A stretch of 64,000 bases of DNA from Lunularia cruciata (lineage: Eukaryota; Streptophyta; Marchantiopsida; Lunulariales; Lunulariaceae): NCBI GenBank assembly GCA_948567375.1, contig OX419756.1, forward strand, positions 72,616,333 to 72,680,332. Direction: 5' to 3'. This document shows, piece after piece, positions 10,328 through 22,254 of the stretch. Numbering within the stretch: the first letter of the stretch is position 1; each line of letters starts with the position of its first letter. A model generated the notes under the pieces. The model searched no databases. It saw only the letters and a program-made list of their open reading frames with translations, and was not told the DNA's origin. The position numbers and the translations under genes were made by a program.

Positions 10328-11690
10328 TTGTTCAACATCAAACTTGAGTACAAACCAAGTTGGTTCCATGTCATCCCTGATGCTCTATCACGACGACCTG
10401 ATTTGAAGTCTCTTCCTCTTATCGCGGCAGCAATTACAACGGTGTCAATTGATCCCAAGATTCATAACGAGTTTCGGTTAGCTCTACAGCAAGATCCATT
10501 CTTCCAAATGGTACATGGTCGGCTAACAACAAGTGACAAAGAGTACAACACCTTCTCCTTCAAGGAAGGCCTTCTATTCCATGCGGACCGGATCTATGTT
10601 CCAGCCAAAGGTGATCTTTGACTTGTGTGCCTTCAAGAAGCCCATGATTTACCCATTGCTGGTCACATGGGTGTGGACAAGACCTTGGGTACCCTCCAAC
10701 GTCAATGGTGGTGGCCCAACATGACACAAGATGTTCAAGAATTTGTTCGATCGTGTGAGAGCTGCCAACATAACAAGGCCAGCAACCAAAAGCCGGGTGG
10801 ACTCCTTCAACCGCTTGCCGTTCCATCAGCTCGTTGGGAGCATGTGAGCTTGGATCTCATCACATCCTTGCCAAAGACAAAACAAGGACACACCCCCATC
10901 GTGGTATTTGTGGATAAGCTTAGTAAGCAAATCCACTTGGCACCAACCTGTGATACCGTGGATGCTCCAACCTTAGTGCAAATCTACTTTGACAATGTCT
11001 TCAAGCATCATGGAATGCCACACGTCTCCGACCGTGATCCTTGCTTTACCGAGAAGTTTTGGCAAGCACTCTTTTAGATACTTGGCACCAAGCTTGCTTT
11101 GTCCACAACCTATCATCCTCAAACTGATGGACAAACCAAATGTGCAAATTGTACATTGGAAGATATGTTGCGTGCCTTTGTCAATGTCCACCATACCAAT
11201 TGGGATGAATGTCTTGCCGCTGCCAAATTTGCCTACAACAATTCCAAACAGGCAAGCACCGGATTCTCTCCTTTCTTTCTTAATTTTGGCCAAGATCTGC
11301 TTGTTCTAGATTCTCTTCTTGCTCACCCTCCATCTCAGGTTCCTCATACTTCCACATTCTTGACCACTATATCCCAATCTCTCCAACAAGTCAAGTCTCA
11401 CCTCCTTGTTGCTCAGAATTGCCAAAAACAATATGCGGACCACCATCGTCGAGATCTCACCTTTGAAGTCGGTGATAAATTCATGTTATCCTCTAATAAC
11501 CTCCCTCTCACACTTGATACCCAAGTTTGTAAACTTGCCCCTTATTGGATAGGACCCTTTGATATCACCCAAATTGTCTCTCTTGTTGCTCATCGTCTTG
11601 CCTTGCCTTGTCACATGTGTATCCATCCTGTCTTTCATGTTTCCAAGTTGAAACCCTTTGTTCATAACCCCTCTTCCTTTTCCTCTTGAG
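10328..11690 (+). pseudogene. Element C RNase H tail and integrase
   Basis: 10328-10621 carries the end of RNase H and the tether (PDALSRRPD). After a TGA at 10619-10621, 10625-11077 has the integrase zinc finger (H7, H14, C44, C47 of that segment) and the start of the DDE core (SLDLITSLP, then DRDPCF). 11099-11689 has the rest of the core and the C-terminal domain (KLAPYWIGPFDITQI, HPVFHVSKLKPFV). At the position of the catalytic Glu (the third residue of the usual Q-T-E block) C reads Q-T-K, while element F keeps Glu. A stop at 11075-11077 splits the core. Confidence 0.85.
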
Positions 11691-11719
11691 TCCAACCTCC
11701 CCCTCTTCCTATCCCTATC

Positions 11720-11895
11720 AATGATCATGAGGAGTACAAAGTTGATCGTATCCTTGCGCGTCGCCACATTCAACGAGGCGGTCGCCAACATACGGAGTAC
11801 AAGGTCCTTTGGAAAGGGTATCCCCTTCATGATGCCACCTGGGAACCTCTTTCTCACCTCCACAATGCACAGACAGCCATCTAGGAATTCGAAGC
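11720..11895 (+). pseudogene. Chromodomain of element C
   Basis: The sequence VDRILARRHI...EYKVLWKGYP...ATWEPLSHL is a classic chromodomain: the aromatic/Trp cage residues and the WEP motif are clear. It follows the integrase C-terminus and defines the element as a chromovirus, where this domain targets integration to marked chromatin. In C it is in frame up to a TAG at about 11883; in element F the same domain is split by a short deletion near 62708. Confidence 0.85.
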
Positions 11896-11925
11896 TTCAC
11901 TGGCAACGAGGACGTCACCAACTAG

Positions 11926-11938
11926 CGGTAGGGGAATA
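11926..11938 (+). other. Polypurine tract of element C
   Basis: The purine-rich GCGGTAGGGGAATA block ends directly at the 3' LTR and is the expected plus-strand primer. Element F has GGCGGGGGAATA and element D GGTGGAGGAATA at the same place. Confidence 0.7.
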
Positions 11939-12352
11939 TGTAACAATATGGAGTTTAGCGATGAAGTCAGTTAGGCTCACGAAGTAGCACATAAGACAAA
12001 TTAGCCTAGAATATTCTGGAAGTATCTAGGAAGATTCTTGGGAAGCTTCCCGATTAGCTTAGCTTGCACCTTAAGTAAGTAGCTTCTAGAAGGAAGCTTT
12101 TAGAAGCTTCCAACTAGCTTAGCTTGCATGCCAAGTAGGCGGCTTCTAGAAGGAAGCTTCTTGAGAAGCTTCCTAGTTAACTTGGCTTGCACTCTAAGAA
12201 AGCGGCTTGAGGAAGCTTCTCAAGGGCCTTGTATGCTACCTATAAATACCAAAGCCAAAGCTCATGCTAGACATTTGGAGTTTTCCTTCATTCAAGTGTC
12301 CCAATGTGAGTTTCCATTCTCCTATTTCTCTCCTCGGTTTCGGTCTTTTACA
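11939..12352 (+). repeat. 3' LTR of element C
   Basis: TGTAACAATATGG ... TCTTTTACA, 414 bp, followed by the target duplication GTCAA (12353-12357). Compared with the 5' LTR it has lost 12 bp in the third U3 unit, and one pentamer of the heat-shock array at about 12093-12110 is mutated (TTC to TTT). Confidence 0.9.
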
Positions 12353-12357
12353 GTCAA

Positions 12358-13990
12358 GGTATCAAAGTGCAAAGCATGGTCTCCTTTAAAATTTCCCTCC
12401 ACACCTTTAGCTTCTATAGGAGTGTGTCACATTTACATATGGACCATGTATTCTTGGAGTGCCAATAGGATCCAAGGATTTTGTCACATGCTTCTTAGAC
12501 GTTGCTCTTGTAGAGGATATTCTCCATGTAGATGACCTTCCTCTTTTAGGAGATCCGCAAGTGGCATTTGGTATAGTCTCCTCTAGTATTGCATGTTGAT
12601 CACTTACCTTCTCCACACGATTCCTTCTTCCTTGACTTTCCTATCACAATAAGAGCTTTTGATAAGAGGATTATGGGAGTCTTTGGTGATATCATTTGAG
12701 TGTGTGATAGTGGATTTGGTACGTAGATAAACATCTCTACCAATCTCATATAGAGAGGTAGGCCTATTATCTAAGGAAGAGATGAAACCTATAGCATTTT
12801 TGGGTAATTGTGCTCTCTTTGCACCCCTACTTGCTTCCCATTTTGTGGTTGTTGATAAGCCATTTTTGGAGATATATGTGACTAAGGTGAAGAAGGGATC
12901 CTTTTCTCTCCAAGTGTTATTGTGGCAAATGAGAGACGGTCTATCCCCATCAGCACGAGAGGACCTTCCATTCTTTGCTTCACTACCATCAGGTGGGACC
13001 AAAGGTTTGTAGTCTTCCTTGATGGATCAACAATGTCAACATATGCTACATTCTCTCTTAGTTGACTCATCCATTCCTAGGGCCACTAGAGCATATCTTG
13101 CTCTTACTTTGGCAAGGGTATAGGCTCTTGGATCCTTGCTCAACCGACCATTTAGGCAACTTGCACCAACCACTTTCTCTACAACGATCAGGTTAAGCCT
13201 AGGTTTGGTCCACCCATTTGCATCTTTGTTACTCACTTGTGAGTGTGGTTCTACACTAGATGTAGCATTGGTCTATATGACATGGTGTCCTTTTGGAGGA
13301 CAGAGGATAGCTACCCATGATGTCATTAGGGATATGGTGTTTGCTATAGCATGAGAGAGTGGATACCTTGATTGGAGGGATAGTTTGTATGCTTTGCAAG
13401 CAACATGTGTCAGAGTAGACTTATACTTGGTCCGAGATGATCAAGTGATAATGGCTGATGTTGTGCTTATAGATCCTACACGTGATGCAGTTTTGGAGAG
13501 AGTGATTATTCATCCTCGTGGATGGGCGGTGAGCGGAGCAACAACACGTAAGGTCTCCAAGTATAGGGGTATGTAGTGAATTCGCCTCTTTATTCCTCTA
13601 GCCTTGGAGTTATAAGGAATGATGGACACACCGTTTGATACATTTGTCAAGGAGTGCACAAGAGCTTATCATACAAGACGGTATGGATACCACTCTCATT
13701 CTCATACTTTGTAGCATACTTTAGATAGCATATGTCCATTACTCTACATAAGGCATTGGCTAGTGCAATCCATAGGAGAACAATCATACTAGATGTTGCT
13801 TCTTAGGATATTCCATAAGTTTGCAAGACCTTTGGACTTGCATAGCTAGGCTATCTTAAGTCTGGTAGTGCATATTTCTCATATCGATACTATTGGAGCC
13901 TAGCCACATCTTACCTTTTCTCTCTTCCTTATAAGGCTTGATGGGTTGGTCCCATCTTTCATGTGTTCTACGTGCTCGCCTTTTTCTAAT
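12358..13990 (+). pseudogene. LINE reverse transcriptase, second part and 3' end
   Basis: This continues the LINE interrupted at 6733. The first block, SKCKAWSP, follows in frame from the GFRV block once element C and one target duplication are ignored. Then come blocks typical of this LINE group (VLGVP-like and GDPQVAFGIV-like at 12430-12570), a cysteine/histidine module with CECG ... CPFGGQRIATHDVIRDM (13250-13345), and VRVDLYLVRDDQVIMADVVLIDPTRDAVLE (13408-13500), the conserved C-terminal part that resembles a restriction-like endonuclease fold (inference). The 3' tail, ending TCTCTTCCTTATAAGG... at about 13915-13985, recurs elsewhere in the window. Stops make it inactive. Confidence 0.65.
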
Positions 13991-16052
13991 TCTAAAGATA
14001 CAATTGTGTTTATGTTGACAAGGAAAGAACATTATCTCAGTCTATACGGAATTAGCCGATTAATTGATTAACAGTAAGTAAATCCTGTCCAGCTGGTTCT
14101 GTGAGCTTTAAACAACTGTAGAGTGAACTACCGTAGATTTGAAGGGAGGGTCGCCCAGTTGAGCACATGGCAAACTCCGTGGGAATCCGGTGACAGGAGA
14201 TGATGGAAAACGAGAAAAGAGACAGAAACGAGTGAGGAGGCAGTGGGGCCATCCATATCCATCTCATCACGAAAAAGAGGACAAGGTGGCTGGTACAGAG
14301 CAGTGAGTAACTGATTACACCAGTACTGTATATAAAGATCACACTGGCCACTGCCGCCCTAAAGGGGTTTTCAGTGGGGTCGATCGATTGTTTGGAGTGT
14401 TTGAGGAAAAAGAAGAAAAGGACCTCTGAGCTGCGGGGAAGGGAAGGAGTAATCGGGCATGCAGAAGGGAGAGGAGACGATGATGAGGTTGACGTCTTGA
14501 TTGATACAGGTGTGAATTTTTCCAAATGGCGTGCGTGATGTGAGTGTTTGATTAGTTCATCTCGATGACGGAGAAGTTTGCATCGGGTCGTGGGAAAGCG
14601 TACAGAGCAATTAAGCACTGAAATTGGAAGCTCAGGGTCATTATTCGGTCGTAGTACGCGTTGTGAATCATGTATCGTGTGCGGAGAAGGATTTTGGGAG
14701 GAAAAATTCTGGTTCAGAATTCCGTCATCAGTAACGAGTTTTGTCAATTATTCCACTGGTTGTGCTTTTTGTCGAAGATATGGTTGAGTCGTGCTCGTTG
14801 CGATTGAGTATATGGTCACGTTGGGTGGTCGAATGCGAATTGGGAACTGGCTAAAAAGTAGAGAACCTTTACAGAATTTCAAGTGGTATGGAATGTGAGT
14901 CCGAGTGCACTCTCTGCGGTCACTTCTTGTCGATCGGTTTTGAAGTTGATCCTGTGATCGTGGATAAAGTTGCTAGCGGTCGCAAATTCATCTGAAAGTT
15001 CGCAATACTCTGCCAAGGGTTCGTGTTAGGGTGGTTCTAACGAAATAAAAGAAGGTCATAAGGTTAAAATTCACTCATTAATTGAATTATATCTGCCAAA
15101 GCAAAGTTGTTTACATCATGTCATACAGCTCCAGCTGGAGACCTCGTGTCATTCTTTTTGCGTGGGTGAGATGTTCCTCCCACGTGGTATCCCTCGCTGT
15201 GATACTACTTGTAAGCCGTCCGATATTTGTAACAAGAATTTTAGTCGCCGCTTTGCTCTTCTGTTCGTCAAGGTCAAAGTGTCGAATTTTAGAGAACAAG
15301 GCATAGACTCTCCTGCAGTCTCCTGTCTTAAAGCATATCTATCATGTACTTAATCATATCCAAGTAACTAATTGCTGCCCACTCTGGGCTGGATATAGGT
15401 TTACCAGCCTCTTTACCATGTCATTAAACTTCACTTCTGTTCGTCTTATTTTCGTCAGTTTTGATCCTTGTGGCATGCTGCGTCTATTCTGCAACTCTTT
15501 CACTTGTCTTATACTTTCGGACTGAGACCATCAGCTTATCCTGTTCTTTTCATTTAGAGCGGAATAGATGTTTGTTAAGGTACATTTCAGTACGTACTGC
15601 AAAATGTGCTTCAGCATAGGCAGGTTGGACCGTCCCTGCAGTCTATTCACTAATTCGTAGTTCCGCATGAATCTCAGAAGCTGATAGACTTCTACTTCGA
15701 TGTCCAATAAAATAGATTGTATTGCATGTATATAAGATGGGAACTTTGTTTGCTCAGTCATCATGTCGTACGGCGTTCCCCGCTGGAAATACGTTTCCAA
15801 TTAGGTTTGATGGCGCACCACTGTGGGAATCAGCCTGTCGAGGGGCTCAGATTGTAGCTTTTGCACAATTGCACGTTTTCAGATGTGGACCAATTGCTGG
15901 TAAGCGTGTGACTGTCAGTATCAGAATTTTATCAACAAAACTTACCATTATGAAGGCTCTGAATCGTGCCCACATTTTGTTGCTGTTCACAGGTGACTGA
16001 TAACTGCGAGAAAGGTCCATAGCAGAGCAGATAGTTAACGGCTGATATAAAC
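13991..16052 (+). promoter_or_regulatory. Promoter and 5' leader region of the WD40 gene
   Basis: No protein gene is supported in this stretch. A TATA-like TATATAAAG is at 14329-14337 on the strand of the downstream WD40 gene, 1.7 kb before its start codon, so a long or intron-containing 5' leader is likely. Base composition changes from the AT-rich transposon sequence to a more balanced, host-like sequence at about 14040, which I take as the edge of the TE nest. Confidence 0.35.
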
Positions 16053-19000
16053 ATGCCTAGATTAGATTTGTACCGATGCGGGTTGGAGGACGTCTGGCAG
16101 AGAGAAGTCGGAGGATTAAACCCGGTCCGATTTGCTCGAAAAATTGGCGGTTGCGAGGTGGGCTCCTTCGCTACTAAACGATCGGAGTGAAATTTCTGAC
16201 GGGAAATGGGAATAATAGATAAATAGATCTACTTAGAAAAAGTTGTTCCGGAGAGGATTTGTTAGGGCAGTTTTCTGCTACGGTGTTTTCTTTTATCTTA
16301 GTAAACATATAACCGGCACAAGGTTGACGCCATGACACTTCCATCATCATTTGATTATCTTTAGGTTCGACATTTGTGTAGGGACTGACCTAAGGAATGT
16401 TCATAATGTCGTGAAGTTTCCTACTTGTGTTTCTTGTCAATCTTCAGTCTTATTGGGGAAAGCGTTGCTCTTTGCCTAGTGTTTAACAAAGCTTTCGGCT
16501 GCAGGATCTGGTAAAGCGTTTGCAGTTGTACGCAACTTTGGACGGGCATGACGGCTGTGTAAATACTGTCCATTTTAATCCAAGTGGAGAGTTATTAGTT
16601 TCTGGATCTGATGACAGAGAGATAGTCATCTGGGACTGGGCTGCTAAGATCAAAAGGTTATCGTACAGCTCTGGTCACGATAGGAACGTCTTTCAGGCCA
16701 GAGTTATGCCGTTCTCGGATGATCGAAGTATTGTCAGCTGTGCTGCAGATGGTCAGGTACTCCGTTCGATAATTTGTGATGTTTAGCTCAGTATAATTGG
16801 TGTAGTTGCACCATTGTGCTCCTGCGCTATAAGATGAGTCTCTTTCCTTTCTAGTCAGCACTTGACTAGGTTTAGCTGCATGAATTTGAGCAACTAAGAC
16901 TTCTGAAATCGGCTCAATTGCTTTCCAGGTTCGGCACGGCCAGATAATGGAGAGTGGCCGAGTGGATACCAAGCAACTGAAAAAGCATAGAGGACGTGCT
17001 CATAAGCTCGCTATAGAGCCCGGCAGTCCTCGTACCTTCTTCAGCTGTGGAGAAGACGGAGTTGTCCACCATGTAAGTTTATCACGGACATCCTCAGTAC
17101 ATAGAATTGTTGACACATGAAGGTTGTTCGTATCGGTTTTGGTTGTAGCGGTGTCCCTTCATTAGTTTATCATGGCCTTTCAATATTCCTGGAGTTTGCC
17201 AAAGGTACAAACAAGTTCACAAGTCGAGGAAAAACTTCTCCTTCATCCTGAACTGGTTCTGAATCTTGGATGGTAACCTGTTCTTTCGGGTCATATAACG
17301 ACTGCTTCCAGGGCGATCCTCAGATTTTTAAGCAGTATCTTTTGTTTCCTTCCAGCCTGTGAATAGACTGAAAAGTCCGCACCTGTTTACTGTGTACCTT
17401 CCTGTCGATACTTCCTACATTTTATGCATTGAAGATGTACATTAAGAAAAGCTCTCTGCTTTTGATAGGCCTTGTGGTGTGCTTGTCGTTGCTAGCAATT
17501 GTCTGAAAGACGTTGGGACCAAACTACTCCTCATATAGATTCCTTTTACGTAATCTAACCTTTCCGACATTCTTCATATCCTAAGGTATGAGTTGCACCT
17601 GTTCAATGCAATAGGTGGCAGTATTGGAGAACATGTATGGCCTCTTCAGACTTTTCTTTTGTGAGTTTTTCTGTGATCAAATGTATGGTCGTTTGCGTGT
17701 ATATAAGAAAAAGTTTACTGATTAATTGCAAAGTGATACCACCTGCATCGTTGGTTCTTCCGTCGTTTGTTACCAGCGCTCTGTTTCCTTGTTTATAACT
17801 GGTGCTGAGTTTTCACCTTTTTGTTTCACAACAGACAGTGACTTGTATTTCATCAGAGTTGTCAGTCAACCGTGACAGTAGATCTCAGTTCGAGGAATGG
17901 GTTCTGTATATCATGAGCTCATACACAATGACGTATGCTGACCCTTACGAAAGTAGAGATAGACACTTAGCTCAGTGCCTCGCATCGTACAACTCTGGTC
18001 TGCGTTTGTATTACAATGCCAACATCTCACACGAAGAAGGTTTTGTGTTGGTTACAGTTCGACCTCCGTGAAGACAAGAGCACAAAACTTTTCACTTGTC
18101 GTCCTTTTGCAAAGAGTAGACAGCGGAGAGTGAAGAGTGTGGTGCGGCTCAACACGATCGCCATCAACCCCATGAATCCTAATTACTTCTCAGTGGCCGG
18201 TACCGATGAGTACGCTCGAGTTTATGACATGAGAATGGTAGGAAGTGATGACTTTCATCCTGTTGACAGTTTCTCTCCCGAACATTTACTTAACAACCAG
18301 GACGTGCATATAACTTGCGTGGCTTACTCTCAGCAAGAGGAGTTACTTGTGTCGTACAATGACGAGCTCATTTACAAGTTCGACAAGGACATGGGCAGGG
18401 GATCTGATCCTATTTCTTGGCCAAATCGCGACCGTAGTGATAAAGCCGTTGAAGAACCAGCCCCTCAATGTTATGAAGGCCATAGAAACCAGGAGACGGT
18501 GAAAGGTGTGAACTTCTTCGGTCCAAATTCGGAGTATGTAGTCAGTGGATCTGATTGTGGACGAATTTACATCTGGAAGAAAGTGGATGGCAAACTTGTG
18601 GCTATGATGCCAGGAGATAAGCAGGTGGTGAATTGCTTAGAACCACATCCATTCATAACAGTACTTGCTACGAGCGGAATTGACCGCACTGTCAAAATTT
18701 GGAGCCCGATTGCTGATCGACTTCAACCACTACCTGCTGATGCTCAGAAGGTAATTCTACGACTTGGAAGTGCTAATCTGGCGAGTTTCTGCCATAAATT
18801 ATGAGGGTTTTTGGGACGTGGGTATGGAACAGGGTTGTTTACAACGGGTTCTGTATTTCATTACATAATATGTGGGTTTTTTCCCGGATGCGTAATGCTG
18901 CTGGGGTAAATTAACGCTCACACTTCAGTTAAAACACGGGGCAAGAGTATTAGTACTATCTCTTACAAGACTTGGTCAAGCTTTCATTTCTCAAATACGT

Positions 19001-19507
19001 GGTCAAGCCAGCAACACTATTGGTAGTCTCTACAGAACTTGGAGGTTCATGCAGCACAGAAAATGAAGTTGGTGGATGAGTCTCGCGATGATATCCTCCG
19101 TTAGCTGGTCTGAGTCCCTTGTCCCGTGGATTTGCACTATTTTGATTCAATAGGTTAAAGTGCCTCCTCTGGTGCGACTTTGGTGGCTGTTCCTCTAAGC
19201 TACGTTTGCGAGACTCTGGCTGCACTGACATCCAGTTCACTGACTTACGCTGCAGGTCATGGACAAAAACAAGCGTCGGAGAGAAGACGGATCTCGTTTG
19301 CCAAAACTTGGACCAGGTGTGATAATGCACGTCATGCGCTTGCAAAGACCGGAGGCTACCGAGAGAGAGGTTATTGAACGTTTGCATCTGCACAGAGGTG
19401 AGTATGATGACGACGAAGATGGAGAAAATCTGGATAGTAATAGCTCTGACGACGACTCTTCAGACGAAGGATCCCGAATGGGTCCACGTGAATGTATTAT
19501 TAGCTGA
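16053..19507 (+). CDS. DCAF8-like WD40-repeat protein
   Basis: Five coding exons fit canonical splice sites and phase 0 throughout: 16053-16157, 16505-16756, 16929-17072, 18058-18750 and 19256-19507, giving about 481 residues. The N-terminal VWQREVGGLNPVRFARKI block and the sequences HDGCVNTVHFNPSGELLVSG, DDREIVIWDW, CAADGQ, CGEDGVVHHFDLR, AGTDEYARVYDMR, KGVNFFGPNSEYVVSGSD, RIYIWKK and SGIDRTVKIWSP are hallmarks of plant DCAF8-type proteins, which form a seven-bladed propeller and act as substrate receptors of CUL4-DDB1 ubiquitin ligases. The C-terminus ends in an acidic tail (EYDDDEDGENLDSNSSDDDSSDEG), also typical. The start codon was chosen because it precedes the conserved block and leaves the length normal. 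Family assignment is firm; the substrate is unknown. Confidence 0.88.
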
Positions 19508-20869
19508 TAACTAGTGTCCTTTTTAAGAAGGCATTCTCTGTAGTCTGCTCAGAATAAGAAGCCTAGTAGGGGGCTTTGTTATTTCTAGGGTGGAGGTAGA
19601 TATAGTTTGAAGGGGGAGCTCTGTCTATAAATATGTGTAGTTCTGTACCTTCCTTTAAAGCTCATCTTGATCCTGCCCTACCTTAACCACTCCGTATATG
19701 CAGTGCACTTTGTGGCTACACCTAACCGGTGGTGGTTTAGATCAGTGGTAGCAGTTGAAGAGTAAGGAATTGGACAAGAAAAAAGTGTAGAGTTTATAGG
19801 TCACACGTACAGGCCAGCCCCCAAAAGGGGTTTTCCAGGTCAATAATTTTGTGAAACAAATATGGGTCATTATGGGAGGAAAAGAAGCAAGAATTGATGC
19901 GCTGATCAGAAGGCTGTTGACAAGCTTCAGGGTTATATCTCGGGCCAGTGGGACACAAGCTGAGGAGAAGTGTCCAGTCAGTTGGTTTGTAAATTTTTGT
20001 TAATTTCATCAGGAAAGAGCGAAATGTTCGCTATGAGAAATTTGGGGTGCAAATGCGACCGAAATTTAACACCATAGCTAAACTGAAGCTATTGCGGAAC
20101 TTGAAATTGTCATGCTAGGCTGCAAATGCATTGCCTCCTGTTTTGCCCACCATCTATGACCTCTTAAACTTGAATTCAGTTGTGATAGTTATGTAACTCA
20201 GAACAGGTGCGGAGGAGTGAAGTGCAATAGCTACTTGATGAATGGCTGTTAGCCTTGGGTAGAGTGCGTAAATAAGAGAATTGCAGTCTCATTTTATGCA
20301 CTTAAAAATTCGAAGCCCCTGTACAGATGTTTCCTGTTACATAGAGTCGGCCATCCACGGATCACAGCTGTTATCGGTGCTGCTTACTGCGAAATGGGGA
20401 AATTGTGCAAGCGGTGATATGGTAGATTGCTGCCCGTCTACGTCACTCATTTGTGGTATTTAAGTACGCTTCGTGTCTTACCTTTGCTTCGCCCTTCTGT
20501 TCCTGTCTTTAGCTGTATGATGGACAGGGCTTATGACAAGCTCGTTGAGCGACATGTAAGGCACTACAGCCTCCATGTTCTTATACTTTTGATGTAGTTG
20601 GTCTTTCACAGTAGGCCTGCCAAGCAGTGTCTGAGCTCTAGTCTCTGAGAGGATTTGAACCACCTTTCGTATGAGTCCGACGAGTTTTGCTTCCGTCCGA
20701 TAGTAGTGTTACACTACTATCATTTGTCGTACATATTTTCGAACTGCCAGAACTTGCGCGAATGCAGAAGGGTAGGCATGTTGGAAACAAATGTCCCCAA
20801 GATATCCTCACTCAAGCAAAGAATACACTCAAACAAAAAACACATGAAAGAAATGGTTCACTTTCTATC
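19508..20869. other. 3' UTR and intergenic sequence
   Basis: The first 150-200 bases after the WD40 stop are probably its 3' untranslated region; no clear AATAAA was found. Beyond that I see no coding sequence, RNA gene or repeat that I can name. Confidence 0.3.
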
Positions 20870-21365
20870 TCGAAAGCTATGTATCTTTTCAAGATACGTC
20901 CCAGCCATGATCGAATATTCTCAGTCTACTTAGTGAAACACTGCACACATTGCACAATTCATGATCATCTCTTCTCGAACATGTCCTCCAGAATACTCTC
21001 AATAATGTGTTGAGCTAGCTCTTTTCATGAACCTATCTTCGAAAGCTACGTACCGGCCATGACCGTCCATTCTCACAGACTATTTATTTAAACACTGCAC
21101 ACATTGTACAATTCATGATCATCTCTGATCGAACATGTCCTCTAGAGTACTCTCAATAATGTGTTGTACTAGCTCTTTTCATTAACCTATCGTGAAATCT
21201 ACGTCGCGGCCATGACCGAAATGATTATTTATTCTGATTATGATTATTCTGATTATTTATATGATTGTTCTCACAGATTATTATTGAAGCACTGCACACA
21301 TTGTTCAATTCCTGATCATCTTTTATTGAACATGTCCTCCGGGGTACTGCTAGCTCCTTTCATGA
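20870..21365 (+). repeat. Three tandem copies of a copia LTR end plus flank
   Basis: Units start at about 20870, 21039 and 21193. Each has a GAAA-x-CTACGT-like start, a GGCCATGACCG-like word, ACTGCACACATTG, ATGATCATCTC and GAACATGTCCTC, then AATGTGTTG and CTAGCTC. The third unit runs into the full left LTR of the copia remnant, so the tandem array appears to have multiplied the LTR terminus together with its flanking sequence. A simple GATTATT-rich tract (21221-21265) sits in the third unit. Confidence 0.65.
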
Positions 21366-22053
21366 ACTTTTATGTCACTCTTAGTAGAGTTTTCTTTCTT
21401 AGACTAAGGCCTTGCTCAAACCATAGTTGCCTAAGCCACCATAGCCATCTACTAAAAAAAAAATCTACCAGTAGATCATAAAAAGTAATCATCCGTTAGA
21501 TCTGGAAAATATTCATTCTTAGATAAAATAACAAGATATACTCAACAATATCCACTTTGGCTTGTATTCTATCTAGCAAATAAAATGTCTAAGAATATTT
21601 AGCTACATCATTCCGAGCAACAACCTCGTAAATTAAACAAGTTTATACATATCTTGAACTTCTCCCCTTGAACAAGTTTAGTCAACATATCAGTTGCATT
21701 CACCTCTAGGCGTACCTTTAGTAGATGAATCTCTCCACTTATCACAAGTGGTGTTTGACATCAATGTGCTTTGTTCAAGAATGGTATGGTTGATTCTTGG
21801 CTAAATGAATAGCACTTTGGCTATCACAATAAAGCTTGGATTTCATTTCTAGAAGTCCTACATCCTTGGCTTATCTCTTTAACCACATAGTCTCTTTAAT
21901 TGCACTAGTTTTTGTCATATATTTTTGCCTCTATGGTTGAAAGCGCACTATAAAGGTTGGAGAGTGGACTTCCAACTCATCAAATCATCAATAAGTACAA
22001 ATACGAATACAAATCTGGTTGTGGATCTCTTCTTGTCTAGATCTCCGGCAAAA

Positions 22054-22254
22054 TTAGCATCCACATACCATGCAATTACTCCTTCTTGGTATGCTCCACG
22101 TCACAAAGATAGTGCCAAGATCTAGTATACTTTTCAAGTAACAAAGTATCCACTTCACAACTTCCTTATGTTGCTTCTCAAGATTTGCCATATATTGACT
22201 TACTATGCTCATTGCATATGAGATGTTTGGTATGGTGCAAATCATTGCATCCAT
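22054..22254 (-). pseudogene. Copia RNase H fragment
   Basis: The peptide contains ISYAMSIVSQYMANLEK and VVKWILCYLK, matching the conserved stretch at the RT/RNase H junction of plant copia polyproteins (P-D-I-x-Y-A-V...R-Y-L-K). It is a short relic in the minus-strand copia element. Confidence 0.65.

Larger units (their letters stand above)
6734..12352 (+). mobile_element. Element C: full-length chromodomain Ty3/gypsy retrotransposon, inactivated
   Basis: This is a structurally complete 5.6-kb chromovirus: 5' LTR, tRNA-iMet-type primer binding site, gag, protease, reverse transcriptase with RNase H, integrase, chromodomain, polypurine tract and 3' LTR. Both sides carry the perfect 5-bp target duplication GTCAA (6729-6733 and 12353-12357), and removing the element makes the surrounding LINE frame continuous. 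The two LTRs (426 and 414 bp) differ by only a modest number of substitutions plus a 12-bp indel, so insertion is fairly young compared with A, B and D. Stops and frameshifts in gag, at about 9060, 10310, 10621 and 11077 prevent a complete polyprotein. Confidence 0.92.

Noticed and set aside
12604-13002. Minus-strand frame of 132 codons with a similar frame at 43004-43369
   Set aside because: The two peptides look alike (SRGAKRAQLPKN block), which first suggested a gene family. The plus strand carries the LINE, whose two copies match at the nucleotide level, so the antisense similarity is a by-product.
14052-14747. A 231-codon open frame on the minus strand
   Set aside because: It has no recognisable domain, is rich in Ser and low-complexity residues, and lies across the putative promoter and leader of the WD40 gene in antisense. 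I regard it as a chance frame.
20655-21013. Two overlapping plus-strand frames of about 92-108 codons
   Set aside because: They run into the tandem LTR-end repeats and show no protein signature.
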